In this document: piece after piece, positions 47,266-59,862 of the stretch | How the letters are laid out: each line of letters begins with the position of its first letter | Position numbering within the stretch: position 1 is the stretch's first letter | Assembly (NCBI GenBank): GCA_028023455.1 | Contig: JAQFVV010000457.1 | Location: 1-64,000 of the forward strand | DNA: 64,000 nucleotides | Direction of reading: 5' to 3' | Origin: Epiperipatus broadwayi | Taxonomy: Eukaryota > Onychophora > Udeonychophora > Euonychophora > Peripatidae | Translations under genes and position numbers: made by a program | Notes under the pieces: generated by a model | Databases searched by the model: none | Told to the model about the DNA's origin: nothing | The model's input: the letters and a program-made list of their open reading frames with translations, nothing else

Positions 47266-48159
47266 CACCCCATTTGTGATGATAGTCTTTTAATTATATT
47301 TATATATTGAACTATTTCGATCATCTAAGTATTGAATGTCTTTAAAAAAAATAACTTTATTTAAATATTACAATTACATTCAACTGTTAGTAAAAGCACA
47401 CAGCTTAGTATATGCACAATGTTTTGAAGGGTATTATTCTTCTCTGTTTTTCAGGTGTTGTGAGCATGGGAATCGAAACTGGGCCCTTACATTCTTGAAT
47501 ATTGAATTTTAAAGTAATGCTCTAATCAACTGAGCCTCCTGTCAAAGGCAACAGTTAAGTAGAAATTCCATATACTTATCTATGAAATATCATGCAAATG
47601 TATATTGATGAGATCAGTCACCACCATTGAAAAGTAATTATCAGAACACAATTGATGATTAGAAGAGAGAAAACAGATATGTCTAAGATAGCAGACCATG
47701 TATGTACCAATAAACATATGTTCAATTAGGAAAGTACAAACATATTGGATAGAGAGGAAAAGTACAAAGAAGAAAATTCAAAGAAGCTGCTTGCATGACA
47801 ATGGAAAATAACCACATAAGTCAACCTAGGGTAATTATACACAATGTCTGGAAACCACTTATTAATTTTGCTCTTAGGAAAAAGTGGAGAAATCAGGATG
47901 AACCTCGTAGTTAAATATATGAAATTTCTGCTGACTGTTGCCTTTGTCAGGATGGTTCAGTTGGTTAGAGTGTTATCTTAAAATTTACTATTCAAGAATA
48001 TAATGGTCCAGCTTTGATTCCCTTTCTAGTACTATTATTGGTCAGGCCAGCAACACCTGAAGAAGAGAACAGAATAACACATCACGAAACATTGTAATTT
48101 ACTAACATATGAATGCATTTGGAAAATTTAAATAGAGTTAAGATGATGGGAATAGTCCA
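47266..48159 (+). mobile_element. Large inverted-repeat element with tRNA-like arms (copy 3)
   Basis: An 894-bp element flanked by ACCATACAAA (47256-47265) and ACCATATAAA (48160-48169), a 10-bp duplication with one difference. Arms of about 280 bp are inverted copies. The outer part carries the family motif (GGACTATTTCCATCATCTAA type). The inner part carries a tRNA-like sequence with an A-box (TGGTTCAGTTGG, right arm) and a B-box (GTTTCGATTCCC, left arm, minus strand). The ~345-bp centre is unique. No protein frame. It is the longest member of the family seen at 18676 and 22854. Confidence 0.8.
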
Positions 48160-48169
48160 ACCATATAAA

Positions 48170-49940
48170 TACAATGAGTATTATAAATGTTTAAACTAAT
48201 ATAATGATTAATATTAGTCAAATACATTAATGATATTATTTAACTCATCCAAATTTATCAAAATAACAATATAATGTGGAAGATTTGTAGCATGTTTATT
48301 CTACAGAGAAAAGAATTTTGGATAGATTAGCTTCTATTCTTTTTAATGGTTTACTTCATTGCTTTTTCTTTCTTTCTCTGTCTCTCTCATTCCTTTCTTT
48401 TTTCTCCACCTGTCTCTAGTGCTTTTGTCTTCACCTTTTATATCTTGGATTTCTCTCAGGTTCCTTGTTATTGTTCTTCTAAAATATAAAAGCCTACTTT
48501 TATAATTTCAGTATTAATCCAAATGTTGTTGGCCAACAATTTGATTATAAATTTGTTTTTTAAAAAATACTATAATTATTTTTCTTATTTTATAAATATT
48601 ATTCTTCCAATGGCTTTAGTCCTGGTTTTAATTTTACAATGTGAGGACATGTTTGCTCTCTTCTGAACTGTCTGTCATAACATAGATTAAGATTTTTTAT
48701 TAGTCATTCATTAGATTAGATATTATACACATAACATATGAATTTAACAACTTTCTTAGGATAGATCAAAACTTTCTATATTGGATACAGAAATAGGTTA
48801 GATAGGCTAAAAATAATTTTTACTCTATAAAAAATTTAAACATTGGGGGAATGGTTTGATAATATGGAATGTTTGATTACAATGAAAAATTGTAAAGGTC
48901 TTTTAAAATAGTTTAAAATAAAATGCTAAATTATAAATAATTTTATATTAGTATTTATATATAAAAAAAACTGAATTAAATTTGACAAGAATAAAAATGT
49001 AATAGGAATAATGAAAATTTAAGAAGTTATTTAGCTCTATGCTCAAAGATAAATTGGAATACAGGGTATAATAATGAGAACAGTTGTAAATTAGATTAAA
49101 TGTAAAAAAAAATATGGTTATGTAAAAAAAAAGAAAGAAAGCTTTAATAGCAAGTAAGTAAATAACTGAATAGTTTTATTGTTGAGTTCAAAAGATATTT
49201 AAGCACGGAAATCCCAACACTGGAATCGATCCAAAGATCCACAATCCAAGAATCTCACATTCCAGAGTCTGACATTCTATTAAACCACACAAGGCTTTAA
49301 TAACAACTTGAGTCAGTCATGAAAGAAAATCTAATATTAATACATATTACAATACTATAAATTATTAGTATAAAAATTTATGGGAAATGGAAATAAAAAT
49401 CATTATTATCCTGAGAGCTTTAGCTTTTGGGCCACAGTTTGCCTACCATTACTTTAGATATTATTTGTATAAGGATTTTTATGAAATTTAATGAGTTAAA
49501 ACTCTTAATAAGTTTTCTTTACAAAAAGAACTTCTTTGTCAGAATTGAATATTGAGATATTTTCCAAATTACTTCATTGAAGTTAATGTGGGAAATATTT
49601 TATACAAAATATTTGCTTACTTTATATAAAGAAATACCACATTGATTTGAATGAAGAAATTCGATTTCTTTTTGAATTCTTAAAAAAAAGCAGGTCAAAT
49701 TTCTAATATCCACTCCATACATTCTTATTGTTGAAGCTGTTATTACTATATATAATTATTCATATAGATATGAGCATGGATGGGCTGCTCACCAAAACAC
49801 ACCAACTAGCATGGTTAGTTTATTGGCTATAATCATCATGATCTTTCTTCTCAGTTCCCTGATATACCAGTTGAGTTTTATTGAAAGCAGAATGGATGTA
49901 TATATAAACTTTTTAATAGATATTTACAATCAAGATAGAC
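48170..49940. other. Intergenic
   Basis: A pyrimidine-rich tract lies at about 48357-48480; the rest is AT-rich. A short block at about 49200-49290 (containing GGAATCGATCC) may be another tRNA-like fragment. No gene is recognised. Confidence 0.4.
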
Positions 49941-49946
49941 AAGGGT

Positions 49947-52575
49947 AAATCATGACTCTTACTCCCAGAAGGCTGTAAAGTCACCAGACAGGGCAGCAGT
50001 TAGTGGTTGAAGGCAGAGGGTGCTAAGAATTTTTTGATTATGCACCCAGACTGCCATTATTTATTTACTTACAACAGCAGATCCTTTCAAATAAAAGAAT
50101 ATTGCATGAAATGGAACAATGTTGGACTCTGTGAAGTCAAAAGAAAAGCTAAAGTGATAATTAATTTAAAAAGTCGATATGTATTTTACTATAAAGGCAC
50201 AAATATTGAAAGCACAAATGGAGTAGGATTCGTTGTAAATAAAATATGGAAAAACAACATTGTGGGGATTGACTGATAGCAGACACTCTGAATGGCACAT
50301 TTTATTATTCAACTTAATAGACGATTCCAATGGCAGATAATTAAAGTTTATGCATTTCTGATGATATATGTGTACAAAGGGTTGTTTTGATCAGACCAAA
50401 CAACATTTTAAAATTATCATGGAAGAATTTAATGGTAGAATTTATAACTGATTGAAATATGAAAGTGTTGTATGTACATTTAGATACAGTGATAGCAATG
50501 GGAGATGACACAGAAAAGGAAAACTGTATATTATGATTTTTTTTTCTTTGAAAAAAATGTTAAACGGAAAAAGACATGGAAGCATCCAAATGAAGGGACA
50601 GTAGAATTGGATTATATTTTGGATTGAGAGAAAAAATATATTTTAAAATTGAAATGTTTTTAATAAACACTGGAAATAGTGAGTTGTAAGACACTTGTTA
50701 ATATAAAATTAGATAGATAACCTTATTAAGAAAAACCGTATTTACAGTTGATATTTTTAATCTTCAGAAATATTATAATAAATTAGAACTTGCAAATCAT
50801 TTCAATATTAACAGATTTTGGAGTTGGTTCAGATTTAAATAAAATCATTAGGAAGATAATTGATAGCTATGAATAAAGATAGATGTGCAATAAAGCAGCA
50901 ATTTACCAATAATTGAATATCTAGAATTTTGTAAAATATTATGAAAAATAATTTACCCGATATCAGAAAATACAATTGTGAATTAGCAAGAAAATCTATT
51001 GAAGAAAATAATAGCCTCAAAAGTTTAAAACAATATCTTGGAATTAATAGAAAAATTATTTCTGCAATATCATTAAATATATGGAAGAATTATTTGAAGA
51101 ATTATATAGTAATGAAGGAAAAGAAAACAAAATATCCTCCAAAATTACTATATCTTCTGATTTGCCAGGTATTTTGAATGAAGAAGTGAGATGTGCAATT
51201 AAATCTATGAAAAAGGGAAAAACTACTGATAATGATTGAAATGCAATTAATATAGTAAAAGAAACAGGTGAAAAAATAGAGAAATTATTGGTCAAGTTAT
51301 ATATCAAATGTCTAAATGATAAAGATATATATCAAATAATTGGACGACTACAGTAACAAATTTTTTGTTTAAAAAAGGTGACAAAGATGGCAGCAAAAAC
51401 TACAGACCTACTAGTCTTTTATCAAATCTATACAAAATTTTTATCAACATAATTGCATTTCGTGTACAACAAATTTTGAATTTTAACCGATCAAAAGAAC
51501 AAACAGAATTTAAAAGTAGTTTTAATACAGTGGATCACATCCTTCAATTGAGAGAAATGATAGAAAGGATCAAGGAATATGATTTGTGATTATGCTTTGA
51601 ATTTGGAGATTGTGAAAAAAATAAGCATTTCTTCAGTCATTAAAGCGTTGGATCATGAAAATATAGACCCATCATATTATCATTTTCTGAAAAATATTTA
51701 TGAAAATGCAACAGCCATGAATAAATTATATTGTTATAACAAGAAATTAACATTGAGAAAAGTGTTCAACAGGGCAATTCCATATCTCCAAAACTTTTTA
51801 TAGCAGTAGTGCTAGAATTATTGAGGACTAAAATGAAATGCTAAGAAATTAAAAATAAATGGAAACCATTTAAGTCATCTAGATTTTTCAGATAATGTAA
51901 TTGTTTTTTAAATAATGTTTCAGAGCTTCAGGAGATATAAGAATTATCAATTGAATCTGAAAAAAAAAAGGAAGATAGTAGGATCAAAGGGGAATGCTAA
52001 AAAGATAAAATAATGTTTAATGGATTTTCTCAAAAGAAGAAAATAAAAATTGATAATGATGGATTAGAAGAAATTAACAACTACCAAATACTTTGATCAA
52101 CTTATTAATACAGATGTAAACATAATTGAAAAATTAATTATAGAATTAAACTTGGATGGACTGTTTTTGATAGAAATAATATTAAAAGGAAATATGCCAA
52201 TGTGTTTGAAATGGAAAGTTTTTAATAAAAGTGTTTTACCAGTTTTTATTTATGGATCTGAGACTTGGACATTAATAAAAGAGCAATTTAAAAAATTTAT
52301 ATCACTCATCATGGGATCAAAAACGAAATACATGCATGAGAGAACATCACTGAAATAATCAAGAAACTGAAGTGGAACTAGACATATTTTTAGAAAACGT
52401 GATAATTGATGGATAGTTGAAATCTTAAAATGAATCCCAAGAGATTGTAAAAAACTACATGTGAAATATATGAATAAAATAAGGCAGTTTGTTGATGTAA
52501 TGTGGATAAGAGGGACTAGAAATCAGAGTATCTTGATCGATAATAGTTGCAAATGATGGTGTTGATGATGAATTT
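49947..52575 (+). mobile_element. RTE-clade LINE, decayed copy
   Basis: Homologous along its length to 26448-29414 but on the + strand and much more decayed. The 5' untranslated part (GGCTGTAAAGTCACCA) matches. The endonuclease start is at about 50104-50275 (GLCEVKRKAKVIINLKSRY...GVGFVVNK). RT pieces are at 51365-51589 (NYRPTSLLSNLYKIF) and 51579-51803, and the C-terminal YGSETWT is near 52250. It ends in a TGATGATG-like tail. Stops and indels occur every 50-100 codons. Confidence 0.85.
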
Positions 52576-52683
52576 GAATAAAGTTTGGAATATATTTCGA
52601 CAATTATTTTTTATAAAATATTACTTTAACTTGAATGGAATAATTTCCTTGATATCACTTTCTATAATTCATAAAAAGTTTAT

Positions 52684-52712
52684 TTGTGTGTGTGTGCGTG
52701 TGTGTGTGTGTG
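52684..52712. repeat. GT dinucleotide microsatellite
   Basis: A short, slightly interrupted TG run just past the RTE copy. Confidence 0.8.
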
Positions 52713-52820
52713 AAGAAAACTTAGTAAAACTTTTCCTCGGCAAACTCGATTAAATTCCTTGGAGTATCTAACGTAACTGTGGGTAAATACTGGCACCCAA
52801 AAACTATGGCTTCCAAGATT

Positions 52821-52969
52821 ATATTTTTATTTTCATTTAGATTTCCCAAGACAATATTTTTATTATTTTTTTTTTCCATACGTCATAGCATCGGCCGGGA
52901 CGTATGACGTATGGAAAAAAAATAAAATAAAAATATTGTCTTGGGAAATTTAAATGAAAATAAAAATAT
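52821..52969. repeat. Palindrome centred on SINE 3' ends
   Basis: Arms of about 65-70 bp, containing TTTCATTTAGATTTCCCAAG and its near complement, flank a core with CATACGTCATAGCATCGGCC. The core contains the SINE 3' motif (GATGCTATGAC) in inverted orientation and a second partial copy of the CATACGTCAT part. The flanking DNA has been inverted and duplicated together with the SINE tail. Confidence 0.8.
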
Positions 52970-53329
52970 AATATTTTTATTTTCATTTAATAATTTATAG
53001 CAATGTAAAATGTATTAATATTAAAACATTTTGTTTTGTATATGTTTTAAAGCTTATTAAAAAAATCGATATTTTGAAAGTGTATATTTTTAATTTTATA
53101 ATGATACCAGTCAAAAAAAATTGTTAACGTGAATTGTTTGGGCAAAAGAATTTCAACATTTGATGTTGTGAAGAACTATTATATAACTGTGCTTTTTTTT
53201 CTTTATAGTTTTAAAATAATATTTTATGTGATTCTTAAACATTCAAAAATATGTAAGTATTATGTGTGGTACTTATTACCGAAAAACTTGCCAACCTCTG
53301 ACTTAAACATGTACTTGACTTTTCCCCAA

Positions 53330-53434
53330 TTTTTTTTTCATATGTCATAGCATCGTCCGGGAGGCGAACCCACAACCGTCTGCAACCAACTAATTGCTTG
53401 CAAGGCAGCTGCGATGATTCTCGGCTAACAACGT
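53330..53434 (-). mobile_element. tRNA-like SINE (copy C)
   Basis: Read on the minus strand it has a tRNA-like head (loop CTTGCAAG, B-box GGGTTCGCCTCCC), then GATGCTATGACATATGA and an A-run. It is flanked on both sides by CCCCAATTTTTT, a target duplication. It is a diverged member of the family at 4973 and 56095, with a different anticodon-loop sequence. Confidence 0.75.
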
Positions 53435-53449
53435 TGACCCCAATTTTTT

Positions 53450-56090
53450 ATTGATGAACTTCATATTTGAATGACATAAAAACTAAAAGATCATCAATAG
53501 ATCATTTTACATTTATGAATCAATAGATAAGAATTAAAATTAATAAATTGTTTTTAATTTAAGATAGAATTCAAGACAATCTTTAGTTATAAGCAACTGA
53601 TTAATTATTTGTTTGGAATGTTAATTGAATTTGGGTGACTTTTTAATTGTTAAGAAAACATTGACACAGCACTCAATAAGTTCACTGCCATTTATTTTTA
53701 CCAACAATAGCTACAACATTACTAGGATAAAATAAACAATAGCTATGTTTTTGAGAGAACTCAAAGTAGAATTAAATTAAAAGTAGATTGAAAATATTTC
53801 TTCAAGCCTTAAGCTGATGTTTCAGGCAGGTACTTGATGGCTTCTCAGTTCGATTAAGAATAGACATTTACAAACCAATAACTGCTTGACTTTTTACCAT
53901 TTTTAATGATTATTAGAGTTTTTAAAAATTGATTTAATTATCCCTGAACTGATTTGCTCAAGTATTCTAAAGATTGTTAATCTGTATAGATATTAAAAGA
54001 TGATATATCTCAAAACGCTTTTATGCTTTTATACACATTTGATTTAAAAAATAAAAATTACAAACGTTTTATTTTTTTTAAGTGCAAATGAGATAGATGA
54101 AAATAGTTAAAAATCTATTTTAGGATAGAAGGCAATTTATTATAGATAACTTTGCTAAATGCTGCCTTTATCTGATAATTATAACTTCACATATATTTAA
54201 CATAAGTTTAATAAGTTTTTTTTTTCAATGTACTGAAGGTTAGAATGTGAAAAGACCTTATATGAAATGAGGTCATCAATTGTTAAATCAAGCGACTATT
54301 GGCTTTATTTTGTAGTTATTTGTTTTAAAAAAAAAAAACAACTTATGTAAACAGTAGTTGCAAAAGAATACTATTTGAATAAGTGGTGAGAATTTTGAAT
54401 GTATTGCAAAAATTTTACCTATTGATATGTAAAAAATATATACAGCAAAATAATCTCATTTTTAAAACAGCAGACATCTCCTTTCTGTTAATATTGCATA
54501 TTATTAAATATTTAGAAAATCAATTTTTTACTCACTGATGTTTTGATTAATCTTTTTTAAAGTCCTAAAAAATATATATTACATGTTATTTATAAAATAA
54601 TAGTAAATTTTAAATTCTATATACATTCTACCCTATTATACTTAATACCTAGATATATATTATATAATATACTTCACTCATACATCTAATTATATTTTAT
54701 TTATATAAAAAATGAACTCATTAATTATTACACTTTAAACATACATGTATAAATAATTTGATAAATATATATTGAAATAGATACAAATAATTTTTTCATG
54801 TATATTTCAGTCAGTGAGGAAGAATGCTAGTTTAATATTATACATTAAAATTAAAAGTTAGTAAAGGAAATAAGGTTTTATACAAAAAAGTCAAATTTTA
54901 CAAGGTTCTTTAAATATAAAAAAAAGACAAAGTTGTTTTTTTTTTTTTAGAAATCAAAAAAGTTTAATCCTTTGTTTAAAAAAGAAATGATATAACTAAA
55001 ATTAGACAGAATGTATTTTATTTAATTAGGATGTAACATAAAATACTTAAAATTAGAAATCGTACATGTTATGTGATCAAAAACTAATAAAATAATTAAA
55101 ATGTCATTATGTGTAATCTGTAACTATATTTTACTAAATATATTGTATTATTTCTTTTGTTGTATATTTTTGTATTAGTTTGCAGAAATAATAATTTGAT
55201 ACAATAGTTTTTTTAGTAATCAAGAGATTAAGATACTCTTAGATGAAAATTTAATATAATTTCAAGGCACATATGATTCAGATTAAAACCTGCCTTAAAA
55301 GTATTTACATATATTTCGTGTGCATTTAATAAATAAATAGAACTTTATAATAAGTTTAGTAAAATAAATCAATTTATCTTATTCTTCTAGATTGTTTTAT
55401 GTGCATTAAAAAAATGGCTGAGAACTACTATGTGACAAAAATAAACTTTTTTTAATTAACTTGGAAACTCATAAACATTGCTAGTTGTCAGAGTCTATCC
55501 TAGGTATAGAATCAACTTTAGTAAAAATGATCTTGGGAATTATTTAATCAACTATAAGTTACCAACTACTAATTGTGATTAAAACAAATCTTTCAAAATT
55601 TGTGAAAAATCTGATTGTGGTCAAAATAATTATATATAACCATGGAAAGCCAAGGCACAATAGACCTAAAATCATGAACTTTGTATGATATGAAGTTCTG
55701 AAATAAATATATGAAAAAATGCAGTCCACCATGAAAGCATACTGAATATCAAATATTGAGAGATGCTAATCCTAGTTAATCATATAATTTTAAAATATAG
55801 ATTTTATGAAATTTATTTAAATTTAATGTACTTAGGATTAGCCCCCAGATACCAAGCTTGATCACAGATAATTTCATACAATAAAATTCATTATATATAT
55901 ATCAAATTAATGCAATAATTATATATATATTTTAAAAAATTATACTTACTATCAGATTTTTTAAAAATATATAATACTGTCTGATAATTAATTTATTAAT
56001 AAACAAATAAATAAATTGACATTTAATTGCTTATGACATTTTTGTCTTTCAATTATTTCTAGGAAAACAAAACCCTTTTTTTTTCTTTTT
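53450..56090. other. AT-rich non-coding stretch
   Basis: No open frame, RNA gene or repeat is recognised over about 2.6 kb apart from homopolymer runs. Confidence 0.5.
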
Positions 56091-56094
56091 GTCA

Positions 56095-56200
56095 AGCATT
56101 GGTGATCGAGAGGTCAGCGACAGCCGCTTTACGAGCAGTTGTCCTGGGTTAGCGGGTTCGCTTCCCGGCTGATACTATGACACATGAGAAAAAAAACTTT
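56095..56200 (+). mobile_element. tRNA-Val-like SINE (copy B)
   Basis: The best-preserved copy. It has A-box TGGTGATCGAGAGG, an anticodon arm with TTTACGA loop (UAC), B-box GGGTTCGCTTCCC, then GATACTATGACACATGAG and an A-run. A canonical B-box and matched anticodon stem suggest that it could still bind polymerase III factors. Confidence 0.8.
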
Positions 56201-57590
56201 TAAAAACATTAAAACTTAAACCCCTCCCTCCATTTCTCATTTTTCTATAAATTTTAATAAAAGTTGTAAGGAAAAACATTCTTTTTAAATTTATAGGAAA
56301 ATGAAAAAAGGTAGAGGTTAAGTTTTAATATTTAAAAAAGTTTTTTTTTCTTTTCTAGTAAATGTCAATTTATTTATTTTTTATTAATAAATTAATTATT
56401 AGACAGGATTGTATTTTTTTTTAAATCTGTAGTAAGTGTAATTTTTTAAAATATATATAAATATTGCATTGATGTGATATATATATACAATAAATTTTGC
56501 CTGGAATTATCCTTAATTAATCTTGGTGTCTAATCTGTAAGTATCAAAGTTAAAATTGAACATTCTTTCTTAGATATCTACTTAAAAGACTTAAATTAGT
56601 ATTATTTTTATATTATTTATTCTTTAAATAATACTCTTTTATTTATGCTGTTTATCTACATTTCTAGACTAGTTTATGGTTTTCATCAGAAAGGAGTTTG
56701 GATTTTATATGCTCATAATTTTATCAATCATCCTTAAATCTTTTGTACTTTCAAACTATTAGCCTGATATTCAAAAAATCCTAAGGTTTTGAATTAAAGC
56801 CAATCTTTTTATATCCTATAGATTTGACATTAGACCAGCTATATATGATAATATAACACTACCATCTAAATTCCATTGATTATTCAAATTTACAAGATGA
56901 CTTCAGAATATAAGTAAGATAAATGCTTCTGAAGACCATGTTAAATGTAAATTGAGGAAGTCTTGCGACATTTTATTGATACGTGCTAGCTTAGTTAAAG
57001 TGTAAAAAATCCTTACAGTTAAAACAAAATTGAAACCACTAAAGTATATATTTACTAGCTCAATGTTATCTCTATAAACCATGTTAGCTTACACTCAAAT
57101 GTTTGGAATATCTTTGAATTTCAGGCTAAATGCTGAATGTATAAGTATGTTAAAGCCAATTTTTTTCCCCAAAATCCATAAGCCAGAAACTAGGTTGAGA
57201 AAGTAGATTTAATAACTTTTCCATATAATATCCATTAATTATTTAAACTTATAATAGGTAGATCTGAAAAGGATAAAGAAAACTGCTCCTGAAAGTATAC
57301 TGTTAAATGTAAAAAGATAAATCATGTGATACTTTAATTGGTGCCTATTTATTATTTGATTTTATTCTATCTCTATACTTAATCAAATTTATTTTATTTA
57401 AATAATTTTACTATTTAATTTTAATTTTACTATTTTTTTATATTTTAGAAGCTTACTTCCATCTTCTGAGCCTTATTCCTCATCCAAACCATGTTTCCAC
57501 TTTTTCAAGTTTTATATGCCAATATTTATAACTGCATCTACCAAAACCTTTCGTATTTTCTTTCAAAGATATACACTATTAATCAGTGAT
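56201..57590. other. AT-rich non-coding stretch
   Basis: No gene or repeat is recognised. Confidence 0.45.
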
Positions 57591-57595
57591 GTAAA

Positions 57596-57877
57596 ATGGC
57601 TTCTTTTTTATATGAAGTCAGAAATTTTCTGAGCATAGGTCATTTTATAGGCACTCTTAAGATTAACAATAAACTTCTACTACCAATATTTGCCATTACA
57701 AAGTTATTTAATACAACTAAATCCAGTAACATTACCAATTGCATGGCTTATTACAGTAGTTGCTCAATATCCATGGATTATTGCCCTAGTTCTGTTAATT
57801 CCAGAACTTCAATTTCTTACAGAATCGGAATAATGAAATCATTAGTTATTATTACTGCAACATTAACTACAGCATAA
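57596..57877 (+). other. Unrecognised 93-codon open frame
   Basis: Encodes a Ser/Thr/Asn-rich peptide with no recognised domain, 650 bp upstream of the GPCR on the same strand. It may be chance. It could also be an upstream exon or decayed relative, but no splice signals or homology support that. Confidence 0.15.
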
Positions 57878-58524
57878 TATCAACTTTCTATCTTTGATGT
57901 TATATAGGAGGCTATATAGGAGGTGTATGGGTTTAGTGCCGTCTTAATTTTGTGAACGTTTTTAACAAAAGAAAAATTATATTTAATTAAAATATTATCA
58001 TATATTTGCAAAAAAAAAAAACTAAGTGGTGTTTATAAATTATGTTTATTAATCAGAAGTTAGTCCAACATAAATCAATTTAAAAAAAGACAAAATTTAT
58101 CCAAGATTGGATAATCATTATTGGATTAATTCAGAACCGGTTCTAACAGTATTTTTTCTTGACTTAAATAATATATTTTTTATTTAATTTGTATTTCTGG
58201 TTTTCAATGAATTGTCTTTACAAAATCAAATCTGCATCTATTTTTCTACAAGAATGAAATTAGATAAACTAATATTATAAATTTGATTATTTTTCATTTA
58301 TTAATATTGTAATTAATTTTTAATATAATTTTTTTTACTCAGTATTATCTATATTTCAGCTGAGAATAGTAAGATTGTATTATTAATATTATGATTAGTA
58401 ATAGCAATAATACTTATTTCTAGATGTGATGTTTTTGATATTATGAAAACTTTTTTTTGAGTTTCTATTTGTATTTTCTTAAAAAAATATTTATATATAG
58501 CAAAGAAAAAAATCCCACTTAAAA

Positions 58525-59484
58525 ATGACCACTAATTTTAGTAATATTACCAAAATTGTAAAGGAAGATATTTCACATGAAATTAACCTATGCAAATTTG
58601 TTATTAGTGCCTTGGGACTTGTTGGCAACTTATTAACATTTATAATCCTTAATAAATCTTCTTTTTCATCACCTACATACTTTTATCTGAGATGGTTAGC
58701 AACTTCGGATTTCTTGATTATGTTTTTTCTCATATTTGCAACATTAAAAGATATCATTAAAATCCAGTCATCATCGGAATTAGTCGTTTGGTTTATGGCA
58801 TTATCAGTTCCATTAATGTATGTTTTTCTTAGTATAAGTGATTTACTGACTTTAGCTGTAACGTTTGAACGTTTTTTAAGTATGTGTTACCCAATACGAG
58901 CTCATCTTTATCAAAATAAAAAGATATCAAATATTATCCTTTTATGTACAATATTAATATCGATGTTAATATGTATTGGTATTATCCCTATTCACCAAGT
59001 CACATATAACCGCAATGGAAAGAAATATGTTTTATTGTATGATCCAAAATATGTGCAGTCTAAAACATATCAAATATATACTATCATTTATTATCTTATA
59101 TTTCGGGTTATTCCTCTATTTCTGTTAATATTTATGAATAGTAATATAATAATATCATTAAGAGAAGTTGTAAAACGTAGGCGTGAAATGACTCAAAAAA
59201 ATAATGAGAAAAGATTGGCAGAATGTCGATTGACTTTATATTTAATTATTATGGTGATTACTTTCATTATCACTTCTCTTCCTTCAACAATTATAGTACT
59301 TCTTTTTGAATTCAATCAAATTTCCTTAGCTTATTATAGACATGTTTTATATCCTTTGGCAAATTTTCTAGAAACGGCCAATTTTGCACTTAGTTTTTAC
59401 TTATATATGTTAGTTAATTCAGACTTCCGAAAACAAGTCTTTGGTTTGAGAAGTAATAAAATAGAATGCACACAAAGTAAGTAG
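58525..59484 (+). CDS. Class A GPCR, FMRFamide-receptor-like
   Basis: A complete 319-residue seven-helix receptor in one exon, probably a plasma-membrane neuropeptide receptor coupling to G proteins. A short N-terminus has two glycosylation sequons (N4, N7). TM1 is about 22-43 with GN at 34-35; TM2 53-73 with LATSD (Asp62); TM3 86-113 followed by ERF (115-117) in place of DRY, then CYP. TM4 is 135-157, TM5 183-207, TM6 234-262 with SLP, TM7 273-296 with SFYLY in place of NPxxY, then helix 8 (NSDFRKQVF). The TM3 position that normally holds the disulfide cysteine is Met91, and ECL2 (158-182) has no cysteine, so the class A disulfide is absent on both sides. The start ATG has A at -3 and stops upstream. 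An AATAAA signal lies at about 59543. The ligand is unknown; the ERF and CYP motifs resemble peptide receptors. Confidence 0.9.
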   Translation: MTTNFSNITKIVKEDISHEINLCKFVISALGLVGNLLTFIILNKSSFSSPTYFYLRWLATSDFLIMFFLIFATLKDIIKIQSSSELVVWFMALSVPLMYVFLSISDLLTLAVTFERFLSMCYPIRAHLYQNKKISNIILLCTILISMLICIGIIPIHQVTYNRNGKKYVLLYDPKYVQSKTYQIYTIIYYLIFRVIPLFLLIFMNSNIIISLREVVKRRREMTQKNNEKRLAECRLTLYLIIMVITFIITSLPSTIIVLLFEFNQISLAYYRHVLYPLANFLETANFALSFYLYMLVNSDFRKQVFGLRSNKIECTQSK

Positions 59485-59542
59485 AATATAGAGATTTTAA
59501 TTCTTTGGAAAACATTTCAAGTATCGCTCTCATATATTAAGA

Positions 59543-59548
59543 AATAAA
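59543..59548 (+). terminator. AATAAA polyadenylation signal of the GPCR
   Basis: AATAAA about 60 bp after the stop codon of the receptor, with an A-rich run 20 bp further. Position fits a short 3' untranslated region. Confidence 0.5.
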
Positions 59549-59862
59549 TTTTATCGACAAAGGCAAAAAAAAAAAAGAGATAACAATGAAAAGTTTATAC
59601 GAACTATCTAAATTAACATTGTTGGTTTCTAAGAATGCTATATAGAAAAAGAGTATTTTTCTCCACAGCACTTCACAGCCTCATTTTTTGTAAAATTTTA
59701 TTTGCAGATAAATAGAGCAGAAATATCTTTAAGCGTGTACTCTAAAACATTAAATCTTAATCAATAAAAAAAAATAATGTAGTTTTTAAAAAAATCACAT
59801 ATATATGATTAAAAATATAAATATTTTGTTCATGTTATCATTTCAAAACTAGTATGAATTAT

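Noticed and set aside
52547-52753. 68-codon frame near the RTE 3' end
   Set aside because: Runs through the LINE tail and a GT microsatellite; no protein features.
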